NCBI RefSeq assembly: GCF_030936135.1
Contig: NC_082599.1
Location: 3,086,847-3,150,846 of the forward strand
Length of the DNA stretch: 64,000 nt
Reading direction: 5' to 3'
DNA from: Gavia stellata
Lineage: Eukaryota > Chordata > Aves > Gaviiformes > Gaviidae
Positions 47,326-59,915 of the stretch are shown piece after piece (the first letter of the stretch is position 1; each line of letters begins with the position of its first letter). Under the pieces are notes generated by a model. The model was not told the DNA's origin, searched no databases, and saw only the letters and a list, made by a program, of their open reading frames with translations. The position numbers and the translations under genes are program-made.

Positions 47326-50227
47326 CCAGAGTTGTGAGTTTGAAATTATCATTCTTAAGGTAAAACAAAAAACTGGGGAAAATCTGCTGCAGTTCTGATT
47401 GGCAGTGTTTGATGATTAAAAACATGATTCATCCAAAAACAACCCACGCCTTTCAGTCTGTTCCCAGAGCTCTGGCGCCAACCAAACTCTGGGTACCGAA
47501 GAGACATTTCTGTCCTGTCACAGCAAGCAGCATAGAAATTGCAGCAAGGCAATTCCTTTCCTTCTGCTAGCACAGGGTGTCTTTCACAATGACAACCCAA
47601 ACTGAGTAGAGTATCAATTACAGGGAGAGTCTGGGGTGCAAAAGCCTTTCTTGAGCAGGATGCCACAGGACAATGGAATGAAAGGGCCACAACTGAGATG
47701 TTTCCAAACAGCGTTTTTAGTTTAGGACCTTTGCTGATAAGTGATTAGATGCTCTAAACAAAAAGGTGGTGCTAAAAGGATCAACAAGGAAAGTCAGTGC
47801 TGAGTGGGAGCAATTTGCTGGTGAGAATCAACATCCTTATTCCTGTAAGGCTGAAGAAGGCTGGTAATTTCAAGGCATAAATCCCTTTAAGGCTTGCCAC
47901 ATCCTGGGTTCAGCCAATGCTGGGATGGGTTAAAAGCAGGAGGGACAGCATTGTAAAGCCATGATCTTATCCAGCTCTCATCCAACCAGCTATTTATATG
48001 GTTGTAGATATATTACATCCCATTGTCTAAGGCAGATCTTGGTACTCAGCCCTTTGAGGGCTTGTGGTGAATGCTCCTCTGATCAGAGAATTTTGTAGCA
48101 CTTGGTGATAGGAGAATTTATGGCCTGAAGCCATGGACCATCTTGGGCCTGATCGTGTCAGATTCCTTGCCTAAAACAATAAGGAGGTTGTGTCACTACT
48201 TGGGTGGGAAGCCTTCAAGGAAATCTTAGGATGATTCTGTCTCTTCAGGACCATTACGACCACGATTTCTGAGAGCTTCAGCTGGTCACTCCTCCGGTCT
48301 AATAACTTGTGTTTGAGCTAGAGCATTTAGAAAGCTGTTCAAGGCGGCATTTCCTAAAATTCCTGTAGTTCTCATTTAGACCACTATTCTTAGACCTTAG
48401 AGGAACTTATCGGTGCGTACTATGGCATTGGAGATCAAGAAAGTAATGAATAACTCGGGTCAAAACTCTAGCTCTCTCTGACTCACCAGAAAGAAGCTTC
48501 AGTAATATTCAAAGCATCTCCTGTATGTGACTGGCTTCAATCCTGTGTCTGCTTTCTTCATTGTCTGTAAAGGGAGGAATGATGTAGCAGCTGTGGACTG
48601 CAGATGGTATGAATCAGTCATTCCTCTCTCACACTTAGATGTTTTTCTGCTTCTCTGGGGCCTTCTTGAGCTTTTCAGTACATCTGGATGTAGTATTTTG
48701 GTAGTGTCCTCACCAGAGCTGTGTGCAAAGGTTATACTCTCCTCCGTCTTCACTCTCCTAGCCAGCCCTGTTGTGCTCAGCATTGACATCACGGGGGTTG
48801 GTCCTCAAATCCCTGCATCCTCTTGGAGCCTCGACATGGCTTATGTCGCTCCTGCAAGCCTGTCTTGGCATCTGGAGCATGAAGGTGGCTATAGGTGGAC
48901 ACATCCTGATCCCTCACATTGTGCTGCTGCCCTGTCCGTATCCTTCACTCTCACTCCCCCCCGTGCTTCAGTATCCTACAGACTTTTTCAATCATGATGT
49001 GATGGAGGTTTTTTTGGACCATTGGTAAGAAAGTTGAATAGCACTGAGATGGTCTCAGAGAGTTTCAGTTAGAAACAGCTCCATCTGATGATGATTGCCT
49101 AGCAGAATGATACTGGAGAGCTGTCAGCTGTGCATCTATTTATTCTGTACTGTATTGATCCTATATATTACCACTTTGAATTCTTTATTTGCTCTTTTTC
49201 TTTATGTTCTGAGAAGAATGCTATCTCAACAGAATTACTTTTATCACCTATGTTTAACAATCTCATTTAAAAATTGCATGAAATTAATTTTCCATATAAC
49301 TGTGGTTACCACCACTAATTATATTACAATTCTTTCATTCTCTATGGGTTCAGTCTTGTATCATCCATTTCCCTTTTGGGCCAGATAACAGATTTACAGT
49401 TATCCATTTGCTCTTTAACAACGCAGTAGATTCCTAACCTATTTGGCATTCTCTTGTTTTCCATCATCACTTCGAGATTTATTACAAATGTTAACAGCAG
49501 TTATCCAGAAATATCCGAGATTCTCTTCATTCTTTATCTCCTTGTTTATCTACATATGGTTAATATATTATTAGGGACTATAAATGTATGTTTGTGTATG
49601 AGTGTGTGTGAATATCTCTGTATATTCTCTAACAATACATTAAATAATTATTTATGGGTCATTCTCATGTTCTTAGCACGGATTATTCACTGAAGCTTGA
49701 GCTTCCCTTATCACTTACTTATCTGCCTCACTTAGTCCTAATTTATATTCACTATGTTCACAATTTCCCACTCTTCTCACATTGTTTTTGAGTGCATGTA
49801 GAAATGGAGCGAGTCTGAGATTCATGGGCAGCCTTATAAGCTGATGGATGATTTTTAAACTATCCCATGGGATTTCACCTACATTGTCTTTTTTTTTTTT
49901 TTTTGGAAAAGCAAAGATGTTCACTTGGGGAATTACATTCACTTTACCTAAATTTCCCATGCCACTCCACCTGGACAGACTGTTCTTTTACCCTCCCTGA
50001 CCTAGGCTGTAGTTCAGTGCTCATGTGTCACAGTCCAGGTAGAGGCATTAATTTCTTTTTCCTCTATACATCCAGGAAATGTGTGCATTTTTTTACCATT
50101 TGCCAAATAAAAAAGCTTTCAAAAAATTTTAGAACCTTCCCAGCCCCTCTCAGTCAGACTGTTGTCATCTCACATCTCACCTTTCCAGATCTTTCCAATT
50201 ATTTATTAATTGCAATACATTAGCAGT
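47326..50227. other. Intron 1, no recognised feature
   Basis: The portion 49.1-49.9 kb is notably AT-rich and pyrimidine-rich on the plus strand. No exon recognised; the 156-codon frame at 48527-48997 has no family resemblance. Confidence 0.4.
49889..49904 (+). repeat. Poly-T run
   Basis: About sixteen consecutive T. Confidence 0.9.
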
Positions 50228-50340
50228 TGCCCGTTCCAAGGAAGTCGAAAGGCTCCTTGTCCTAAGCACCGTATGCGCATATAGCAAGAGACAGTCCCTG
50301 CCCTGAAGCGCTTCAAATCTAATCTAAAGAGACAGAAAAA
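50228..50340 (+). mobile_element. Ancient MIR-like SINE fragment
   Basis: TGTCCTAAGCACCGTATGCG followed by GAGACAGTCCCTGCCCTGAA and GCTTCAAATCTAATCTAAAG matches the left part of an amniote MIR-like element (…GACAGTCCCTGCCC…AGCTTACAATCTAA…). The downstream MIR core is not retained. Confidence 0.5.
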
Positions 50341-51576
50341 AAGGTGGGTGAAATGAAGAATTATTAGTATGGCACGATGTTAGCAACTCCTTACCCCAGA
50401 TCCCTGGCAGCTTTCCAGCCCCCAAAAGGGACATGACTGCAGACATCCCTTCTCAAGGTAAGAGTAATGTAGGGGTTTTGTGGTGGAAAGCTCTCCACCC
50501 TGGTCTTGCCACAGAGGAAGATTTTTTCTGGGCATTTGACATACTTGGAGCAGAGCTCTATCAGTGAAGAGGCTACGGCAGCTATCAGACCTGTGTGTAG
50601 CTGCTAAAGGCTCTCCTACTGCTATGTCAAAAAAATCCACATTTCTGCAGCTGGGAAATTCAAGGGAGCATTCCCCTTCTCCCTGCCGAGATTTGACATG
50701 TGTGGACACAGACAAGGAGCGGGGTTTGCTTAGGCAAGGCACCAGTGCTGACTCCTGCTATTCTGCTAACTGCTCTTCATTTTCTACTTACTGCTGCCTC
50801 TCATCCTACCTCATTCCTGGCCCTTTTTCTCTGTTTCGTTCACCCCTTCATGTCCTGCCTGAATGAAGCCAATGAACTTTCTGCAGCAGGCATCGGCTCC
50901 TTCACATTCCTCCATCAAGCTCTTAACACAATGGGAGCCCTAATCTTAGACTCAAGTTCAAGGCATAATAGTAATAATTGTTGTTATTATCATTATAATA
51001 ACAATGATGGAAAGATTTAGAGAAAGCAGGAAAAAAAAAATGTTGCTAACAGCAAGGGAAGATTATCCTGATCCTGGAAAGAGGTGTTTATCAGCAACTT
51101 TTATTCACCAGATAGATAGTCTTCCTCTTCCAGGGTGATACTAGAGTCTGCGAGCTCTGATTGTGCTCCATGATGGAGCACGTTCTAGGAGCTGGATGAA
51201 TGGGTCGGTGAAGTTACAAAGAGGTGCAAGAAGCCGTTTTCCTAAATGCAGGTGCACAGAAAGATGGGGAATGGACTGCAGGCATCCGTCCAGGTTCATC
51301 AGCAGACCTCAAGCAGAGAGAGGTCAATGTTTTGCCACTTATGGGGTATGTAGTACGGGGTTAACAGCCAACATGGGCATGTAGGGCTTTCTCCCTCTCT
51401 CTTATTTCTTCTGAGCACACCAGATAAATAGCTCCAGGTGAAGGCCTGCACATTCTTTATGAAGCAAAACGTGCTGTCGGTGTAAGGAGGCGAATCTGTG
51501 GCCCGGGGCACCATGTGCAATGTAATGTGTCTCGAGTCCCTTGCACGGGCTTGTTTGAAATATGTGTCAATAACAC

Positions 51577-51594
51577 CAGCAGCAGCAGCAGCAG
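51577..51594 (+). repeat. CAG trinucleotide repeat, six units
   Basis: Six perfect CAG units, followed by CTTGCTGCTC, which partly pairs back to the repeat. Confidence 0.9.
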
Positions 51595-52115
51595 CTTGCT
51601 GCTCAGAAAGTAAAAGGGGGTTAGGGTGGTGGAGAGCTGAGGGGAAAGCAGCATGGGGTGGAGGGGAGGTAGGTCCCCATCCTCCCCCATGAAGCCTCCT
51701 TAAACAGTGCAAACCTTCCCCTCCTCCCCACCACCAACTCCCTCTTCAGCTGGTGAGATCACCCTCATTAAAGTGAATACCCAGCAGAAGCACCTCCAGG
51801 AGAGCTCCAACATATTTCCTTACAAACTCGTTTTTCAGCAGAAGGAATAAATGATCTCTTGTAGGGAGTGGGTGAAGCCTCTAATTATTATTTTTAAGGA
51901 AGCAAACCAAAACCAGATTAAAAATTATGGGGGACAGACGGTCTTCCCTTTCTTGCTTCCTCTTCTAGACAAGATTCAGGTCTCACTGATTTCAGTGGAG
52001 TCAAAATTAGCACCTGCAAGGCCCACGTCTGGAAAGCCATATTCCTTTTGCACAAGTCTCTACACTGTGGTCTACGATTGCCACTGCTGCCACAAGTTAG
52101 CACATCCCCAGGGGA

Positions 52116-52190
52116 ACTGGTAGATTCCCCATCTCTGGATATCTTTGGATCAAGACTGGGTACCTTTCTGAAGGAGGTGATTTAGCAACG
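52116..52190 (+). mobile_element. Ancient CR1/L3-like 3' fragment
   Basis: GATTCCCCATCTCTGGATAT followed by CTTTGGATCAAGACTGG and ACCTTTCTGAAGG resembles the coding end of old L3-type CR1 elements, where a Pro-Ser-Leu motif is followed by a Lys-rich segment and a short 3' tail. The usual GGTCCCTTC tail is not recognisable. Confidence 0.45.
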
Positions 52191-55100
52191 GCCAGTGGTA
52201 TAGAGGAGCTAATGGGTGGCCTAGCTTGAAAAGTGTATACATTGATGAATCAGTAAGATTACAATGCTGTTGAAGAGAAACAGGCAGAATTCCTAGACTT
52301 TTGTGATTGCCTCTCACCAGTTCCCATGCCTCAGTTGAGGAAAGCTATCTCACAAGGAGGCAAGTGAAGGGAACAGTGCTGAATCGTCAGTTCAGAAGTT
52401 TGTGTCCCAGCTAGAGTCCCCCTATCCTGGCTTGGGCTATAGTGGAAATCACTGGATTTGGGTCTCTGTTCCCGTATTTGTCATATTTCCCATGGAGGGG
52501 GTTCCTACCCCACTGCAACCCTGCTTCTCCTCTCAGCAAGTCTCTCTGGAGCTCCTCCAGAACCAAGTCTTTGTTTGACCAAAGGGCTTGGTACAGGTGA
52601 ATACAAACCTCCTGTTTATCACCTGACCACATGATCCTCAGTTCAAGGTGGCATTCATCTCACTGAACACCTACAGCGTAGGTAATTCACACCTGAGGTA
52701 TAACTTTTTTATAGCCAGGGGAGTCCAGCACATGACTTAACTTCATATTGAAATAGATATCTAAACTAGGCCAAATTACTTGTGTCCTAATTGTGCCCTT
52801 TCCTTTCCATTGGACGCATGGGAAACATAGGATGGCTAGCTCAGGTCTATGCTGTAGCCTTCTACAGTGGTTTGAGCTGAATCCCACCCAGCTGAGTGGG
52901 CCACATCAAGGCACCCAGTTCTGCCACAGATTCCCAGTGCTACTGTGGGGCTGGCAGCTACCACACAGGTCCTACAGAAGAAGACCTGTGCCCTTTTGGT
53001 GTGGCAGCTGGGAGCCAGGTAGGATCTCCAAGCGTAGCTGGAACAGTGTGAGATGCCCGTGTGCAGTCAACCAAACTGACCCTTGGATGTCTTAAAATAC
53101 CTCCCCAGATTTTGGAAATTTGACCTACCTAGTTCTGAGCTTCTCATTTCCAAATATTATTAGTCATATTAGTAGGAAAAAAAGATATAAGAAAGAGTTC
53201 CTTGAGAGCATTCGATGTTTCTGGTCGATGCTTGTGTGCACTAGAGCAGAGAAATTTTAAATCGTGTCTCCACAGACAGGGATGTGTCAATAGGTGTGCC
53301 TCTGCGTGGGTACACGCAGCAAGGGAAGGGAACAGAAGACAGAAAACATCTGATGGTGGCATCAAGGGTAAACATGTTCTTGTGTTCATAGTTTTGCTCC
53401 CATTGCCATTTTCAGACTTGCATTTAAGGAATAGACTGTTCCTTCCAAAGAAAGCTTCCTCTTTGCCCTCCTAGGTGGTTATAAATGGGCTAATGTCCTG
53501 TAGATGAAGTGCTTAGAAACCTTTAAAACCCTGGCATCTTTGTGCTGTCAAATCTCCAGGTGTTCCTGCTTTGTGTAAAATAGCTGATCCCTTCTTGTTC
53601 CTGCTAAGCCCTGAACCTCAATGATAATTTGTGAAACTGAGTTCCATTAATTAATTAGTTGAACATCGTAGTAAAACCCAGAGTTGTGCAGGGCCTTTGA
53701 AGGTAGTAGTTGTAGCATCTGCAAACAGTTTAATGTGTGGTTCCTGTAAAAATCCTTGAAAACTCAACTTTCTCTTTTCCAGGCAATGTGGACAGTTGGA
53801 AATTTCTTTACTTCTTAATCAAAAAAAGTTGCTAAAATTCTGAGTGATTTCTTCAGTTAAATATTTCTGTCCAGTCAAAATATCTCCTTTAGATTTCTAC
53901 TTTTCAATGTTCTAATGCGTGCAGGACTACAGTAAGAAATTATAATGCTAAAAGTTGTTTCAATGTGGAAAATAAGCTACTTGTACTGCAACAAAACATT
54001 TCATTCTTTTAAAGTAAAAAATAGAACCTTAGCAGGTTAAACCCAACAATGGCGCAGGTTTAGTGTTCTGTATACTACCTGTGCATCACGGAAGAAAATT
54101 GCAAAAACACACAAAAAGCTTTGTGGGAGCTTCAGTTTTCAAGGATTTTGGCACAATCGCATCCAGAGCTTAAGGTTTTGATTGGAAAGGAAATGCAAGG
54201 GAATATTCCTGCAGATTTTCGGTCTCTGACCCTGCTACTATAGGCACCGCTAGATATTTAGGATCTATGAGCACGGGAAAGCTGAAAACTGGAGAGTGAG
54301 CAGTCTGGTTGATTGCTCCTGCAGCTCTTTGGCGAGACAGAGCTGCTTCTGTTGCATCGAGAGCATCTTGCTGGCAAGCTTTGAGCTCCTGCTGCAGAGG
54401 GCTGCGTGGTCCCTGTGGCTACTCAGGCTCCTTAGACCAGAGCAAAGTCCACAGGTTCCACGTGAGGTCCATGGGTCGATTTGGTTTTCTCCAGTGGAGC
54501 TTCCTTCCCACAGCCTCGCATTGTCGCTGTTCAGATCTCCTGTGAAACCTAATTATTAACATTGCATAATCCCCCAGATACATCAGTGCATCAATTCTGC
54601 AGGTAACGAAGAGAAATCCAAGCTGGAAGGAATCCATCTGCTAAGCTGAGTGACCCTGCAGCTTTATTATTATTCTTATGAAGAGGAGGGCTCATCTCTG
54701 GTTTCTAAAGTAAACACAGGAGGTATCTTGGCAGAGGAACGTGCAGCAAAAAGCTGGGATTGCTTTCCAAATTCTTGGCTGCTTCCCTCGCTGCATGTCA
54801 AAGCTGGTATCTTTGCCTAATAGTGATCACCCCTCCGCGAGCTGATCACTATCTGGCAGCCTGTCTGCATTTCCCCAGCCACTTTCAGAAAGAAATCATT
54901 AAGGCTCCGATGCTGCACAGAGGTCTGCAGGTGCGGCTCCCGGCTGCTGCCACCCTGTGAGAGTCCTTCTGCGGGAGGCTCCTTGCCCCGAGCACTGAGG
55001 GGTCATTTACCCACACCAACCAGGGAAAACAAGCCCCGTGCTATGCTGCTTTGCTCTTCACCCACCCAGCATCTTATTTCATCCTCCAAGTCAGAGATTT

Positions 55101-56158
55101 GGGTTGATTTCTCCTGCTCCAAGGACAACTCCCTACCCACTTTCTTTCCTCCAAATCCTACCCCTCCTACACGCTTCCTTTCTCACCCGAGTTTCTCCCC
55201 CGTTCATCAGCCTGACCACCGCCAGCCTTTTTTCAGCCAGGCACTGAGTCACCCATCGCACTGAGAAGTTGCCAGGCTGGAGAACAGTTATGTTTTTCTG
55301 AGGAACATCAAGGCACTGCATCTGCTGAGTCACTTGGAGAAGAAACTCTTAGAGCCACGGCTCCTGGTGTGCGAACACCAAACTCCATCAAGTTTAGGGA
55401 GAGGAGCCTGCAGAAGAAAGCTTGGTCCTTCTCTGTGTTGTCTGGTGATGCACACATGGTGCCGTAATTCTCCAGCCGTGTTCCAGGAAATCAGACCGGG
55501 TCTGTTGCTTGATCACTCAAAAGACTGGAAGAGCTTTTCATGCAAATCACCTTTTTTCAACCAAGAGATCTGGAGACCCTTGGAGTGGGTAGCCTGTTAC
55601 TTAAAAGTCCACAGAAGATGGCTAAGAAAAGCAAGCTGGTAGTGAATAGATTCACATCACATATATATAGGGCTTCCTATCTCAAAACCAGATTATAAAT
55701 CCTTGACTTAATGTTAGGTCATTGCCATAGATGTAGGAAGTTGAGGGGTTTCGCTTAGCAGCCCAAGAAAATTAAGCTGCCTTATGGCTGAAACATCCCT
55801 GCCTGTTCCATTCACACCAGGATAAATTTTGAGCTGAAGGAGACTCAATATATCCATTTCAGTAGACAAGAGGTATCCGCAAACAATGGTAAAAGTCAGT
55901 GCTGTGAAGCAAATTAAATCTTTCTCTTCTTTCTCTGCATCAGGTTTTATTGCTGTTGTTATTCTTTCTGTTGTGAGAAATGATCTTTGAGAGAGTATTT
56001 TTCTCTCTCGAAGTGTATACAAATGCCAGGACATACACTGGCATTTTTCCTGTACCTTTGAGCGACTCATCAGTCTGTACCTCCTTAATTTTACTGAGAT
56101 CTAGCTGAAACATGTCAAGGAGCCATGAGGATTTTTTCCCATGCAAAGTAGTTTCTTT

Positions 56159-56160
<2 letters not shown>

Positions 56161-56196
<36 letters not shown>
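56161..56196 (+). repeat. Poly-A run of 36
   Basis: Thirty-six consecutive A, the longest homopolymer in the window. No retroposed gene is recognisable on its 5' side. Confidence 0.95.
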
Positions 56197-56199
<3 letters not shown>

Positions 56200-57686
56200 A
56201 GTTGTTCTGTTGCAGCAGAAATTGCCATTTCATTTTACAAAATAGTTTTATAAGCAGCAAAAAAAGTCTGAGCTTTTGTCTCATGGCAGTCTTGCAAGAG
56301 TTCAGCTCTAAATAAGAGTTGACTTCCCTTTGGGTTGGAGTGTTCCTCATAGCCTTTCTCTACGTGGATTCTCTGTTGTCTAATAACAGGTCATCTTTTG
56401 CTGCAGCCCTTCCAAAACAGAGGGAAGGGGAAGTTAAGGAGGTCTCTGCCCTCTGCTGTTTTCCACTTTTTTCTAAAAAGAAAACTACAGACCTGAAAAG
56501 TTTCAATGTATTTTTGGAAGAAAGTTTTTCTTCCCTGACCAGCTCTCATGTTCCTTTCCCATACATGTTTGGACCAAGATCCAGATAAATATTCTCCTTA
56601 GTCCTAAGTCTACCCTGTGTACAGAAACAGTCCTCAAAGAGGGTGTAAGATGTGTTCATATCTATGTATGACTTTGGAACAGTTGATTTGGTATTGATCA
56701 GTCCTTGAGCCTTTCAGAGGGATTGAATGAGATGAGTCTTGTGGCATTTCAGACCAAAGGAGGAGCAGATTCTGTGATGAATGGATGATATGAAAGAAAG
56801 CACAACCATAATTTATTGCAAAGTACTTAAATGGTTTTTTGATGGATAGCACAATGAGATGAAAAGCTCTTTCGGGTTTGGGATCTTCTTTTTTTTTCAG
56901 TTCAGTAGTTCAAAATGGAAGCATCTTTTTCATGGTTGGAAAATCTAGCATTTGATCAGAAATTCTTTTTCCACAGAAATCAAAATATTTCACTTAAGTT
57001 TTGAGGTTCTGAGTATTTTAAGATAAACATAAAAGATTTTTACACAAAGTAAAATTGTATGCAAAACCACCATCCATAAAACTGTATTTTTACAATGGTC
57101 AGAAGAATTAAACTTATTCTGGGTGCTTGGCAAGTATGGCAAACTACATAGATATGTGAAAAATACTCAGAAGTTTTCAGGTGGGATTTTTTTATATATA
57201 TGTGTTTTTATGGAATATAGATTCATGTAAAAAGAAAAAAAGTGCCCAGTCCTAACAGGCAGTTTCAGTAGAGTAGATAAACTAGTGTAGGAGTTTGCTC
57301 TTCCTCAAATGATCAGGGTTTGGACACAGCGACAATGAGAAAAGGCAAAATTCCTGATGCAACTGGAGCTGTGCTCTGGGTCTGAAAAGGAAACAGTCCC
57401 TGAGATTGCTCAATCAAAACCTCTAATTTGGTATCGATAATTAAAAAAAAAGCACACGCAAGTGTAACAGAAAGTTCCTTACTGGCTGTCTTGGTGCAAT
57501 AAAAGTCCTTAAACACATGCTCAGTTTTAAATATGTGCTTAAGTCCCATTGATTACAGCGTTAACTTGAAGTGCAGACTGAAGTGCTTTTCTAAATCAAG
57601 GCTTCCTGCATTTTCCTTAACAGTATTTTATGACCAGAACGAAAAGTAGCCGTAGGATTCATTAGAGGGAGAAGGGAAAAGAAAAA

Positions 57687-57700
57687 AGAGAGAGAGAGAG
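57687..57700 (+). repeat. Short AG microsatellite
   Basis: About seven AG units within a purine-rich stretch. Confidence 0.85.
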
Positions 57701-57940
57701 TGCAAAAGGAAGGAAAAACAAAGAGGAGGAAACTTTATGGCTCCGTAAACAGCTGTAAGCAATGTCTCTGGTCGGGTCAGACCGGTCTGAGTTGACAAGG
57801 CAGTGTCTCCAATTATATAGCATGCTGTAGCCTGTAAAAATGAAATCAATTTGTTATTTTTCTGGGAGAACATTATAGCGTGAGTTCACACATTTGGTGA
57901 GCCTGATGACTCAGTGAAAGCCAAAGAAGGAACTCTCAGA

Positions 57941-57956
57941 CGTGTGTGTGTGTGTG
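57941..57956 (+). repeat. Short GT microsatellite
   Basis: About eight GT units. Confidence 0.9.
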
Positions 57957-59675
57957 CACAACTGAGTGAGGGTATGCGTGTGTGTTTAGCATGACCAAAT
58001 GCATGTTCAAAATACATTCTTGGAGGAAAGGGTGAGAAATATAAGTAACTTGCTGTATTAGAACAGTGGACAATGAAAATCGTGTTGTTCTTATAGGGTT
58101 ACCCAAACACCACAATGACAGAGCTTTCCATCCACGGTTCTCATTTCAAAACTGCCTTCATCACTAAGGAGTTTCAGGATAAAATTCCCCCAAGCACTTA
58201 AGCACTTTAGAAGCAATTTAGAAGTCCAAATCCAATCTTTGCAAGGATCTGAGGTCTTTGAGCCCAGTCCTCCAAGGTATTTAGCACTGACATAGCCCAG
58301 AACAGACCTCAGTTCAGGGGGATGAGCACTAATGAGAGGTTTGAAACCACAATATGTAATTTATATTGCTGATCATTTAAAAAAGGTTCAAGTTGGGATG
58401 CTTTGGGGGTGGGGGGAAACTAGGAGGGTTAAGACTAGCCACGCTCCTAATTATTATTGAAATTCATAGTAGAAGTCTAAATATCTTTAAATACTGTAGG
58501 CATTTTTCACTGCCTAATATGTTGCCTCCTCTCTTCCCTCCATTCCCATAATTTAGCACACCTGACCTGGAAAATTTGATCTATTTTCATTTAAAACTTG
58601 ATTCCAATGCCCAAGGTATATAAGCATTATACTGGGTAGAAAGAGGCAGGTTCTCTCACAGGCCAGCCAGTTGTTGCATCGCAAACACACGTATATGCAT
58701 ACTTTCCATTTGTCATGAAACCCTGATAGGGGTTAGGCTGGGAGAAGTCAGAAGTAAGGCAGCAAAGGTGTTTACATGAAACTTTAAATTACTCTTCTTT
58801 CATTTGCAAGTAACTGTTGTTCCTCATCCCAGGTAAATTTATCCATCAGCAATATCATTAGATGAGTTCATTATAACCACGGGATTTACAGCTCTCATAA
58901 ACTGCAGTGTAGGTGGCAGATTAAAATGTTAAGGCTTCTACATCTCTAATACCCTGGACTGTGATCCTGGCAAATCTTATACGATAAATAGAGCTGGATG
59001 GAGGCAGATCTCAGCAGGGAGACCTCCAGGGAGAAGCCCCAGATGTAGGATGTGGTATGGAAACAATATCAGGGTCACTGTGTCCTGGAGCCAGGCTTGA
59101 AAACATGGTTTGAGGGGCCATTATTCTGCTGGATGGGTTGTTTTTCAGATGACATGTATAACAGAGGAGTTAATTGCCTAGGGTAATTAAAGAGTTCCTG
59201 AGACTTTTTTCAAGGAACCGAGTTGTTAATACTCATATTCTTTCCTCTTCTATTCTGTTCTGTAGATCCTAAGGGAAGACAAAGTCAGAGAAACATCTCT
59301 TGCACTTAGAGTGGAAGGTGCTGAGTGTTGTGGTGTGCCTTAGCTCCTGTGGGAATTCACTGTCTTGGCCAAACCTCAACTCAGATAATTACACTCTGCT
59401 TTCTTAGCATCCACTCGAAGTTGCCATTGAGTATGTTATTTTCCAAATCCAGACCCAAACTATTAATGGGTGTTACAAATAAGCTGCCATGGTCCACGTT
59501 AGAGATAGTTGCCATCTATCTCTCAGCAAAGACTTTCCTTGGTGTCCTCTTACCAGCCCTCCAGGGATTTCTGAGATTCAGCAAAAAAGGGTGAGACTCC
59601 TGGTCCCTACCTTTAGCTAAAAACAAGGTGTCTAGTTTATGCTCATCACTTTTCCACAGCCAGTGCCGCCTCCTA

Positions 59676-59750
59676 GGCATCTCCAGTGATTCAGCCCACC
59701 TATCTGAGGCACCTATCTTAGGATGGGCTGAATTGCCCTCTGGAGATGCT
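59676..59750. repeat. Foldback (inverted-repeat) element
   Basis: The left arm, 59676-59700 (GGCATCTCCAGTGATTCAGC and five more bases), is the near reverse complement of the right arm, 59721-59750 (GGATGGGCTGAATTGCCCTC and ten more bases), with a three-base difference in length at one point. The 20-base loop contains a direct repeat of CCTATCTKAGG. A third partial copy of the arm (GAGATGCCTAA) occurs near 59790. This looks like an old MITE or other foldback repeat; I do not recognise the family. Confidence 0.6.
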
Positions 59751-59845
59751 GATCTTGCTCCATGGACTCCAGTAGACAGCTAACTTGGCCGAGATGCCTA
59801 ACTTTTAAATGGTCAAAGTCAGGTGAGATGAGTCCCACGCTTAGA

Positions 59846-59915
59846 GATCCTCTGATGAAAGGTGCTAGAGAAATACAATGCTGCATCATCATCACCATCA
59901 TTATTATTAATGCAG
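59846..59915 (+). repeat. Possible ancient LINE/SINE 3' tail with ATT/ATC repeat
   Basis: GAAAGGTGCTAGAGAAATAC is followed by short CATCATCATCACC and ATTATTATTA repeats. The order resembles the 3' ends of old amniote elements (GGTGCTATAGAAATGC then ATTATTATT). Confidence 0.35.

Larger units (their letters stand above)
52191..59675. other. Intron 1, mostly featureless
   Basis: Contains the 36-base A-run and two short microsatellites. AT-rich stretches at 56.9-57.25 kb and 58.4-58.65 kb could be regulatory, but no specific motif cluster supports a call. Confidence 0.4.
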
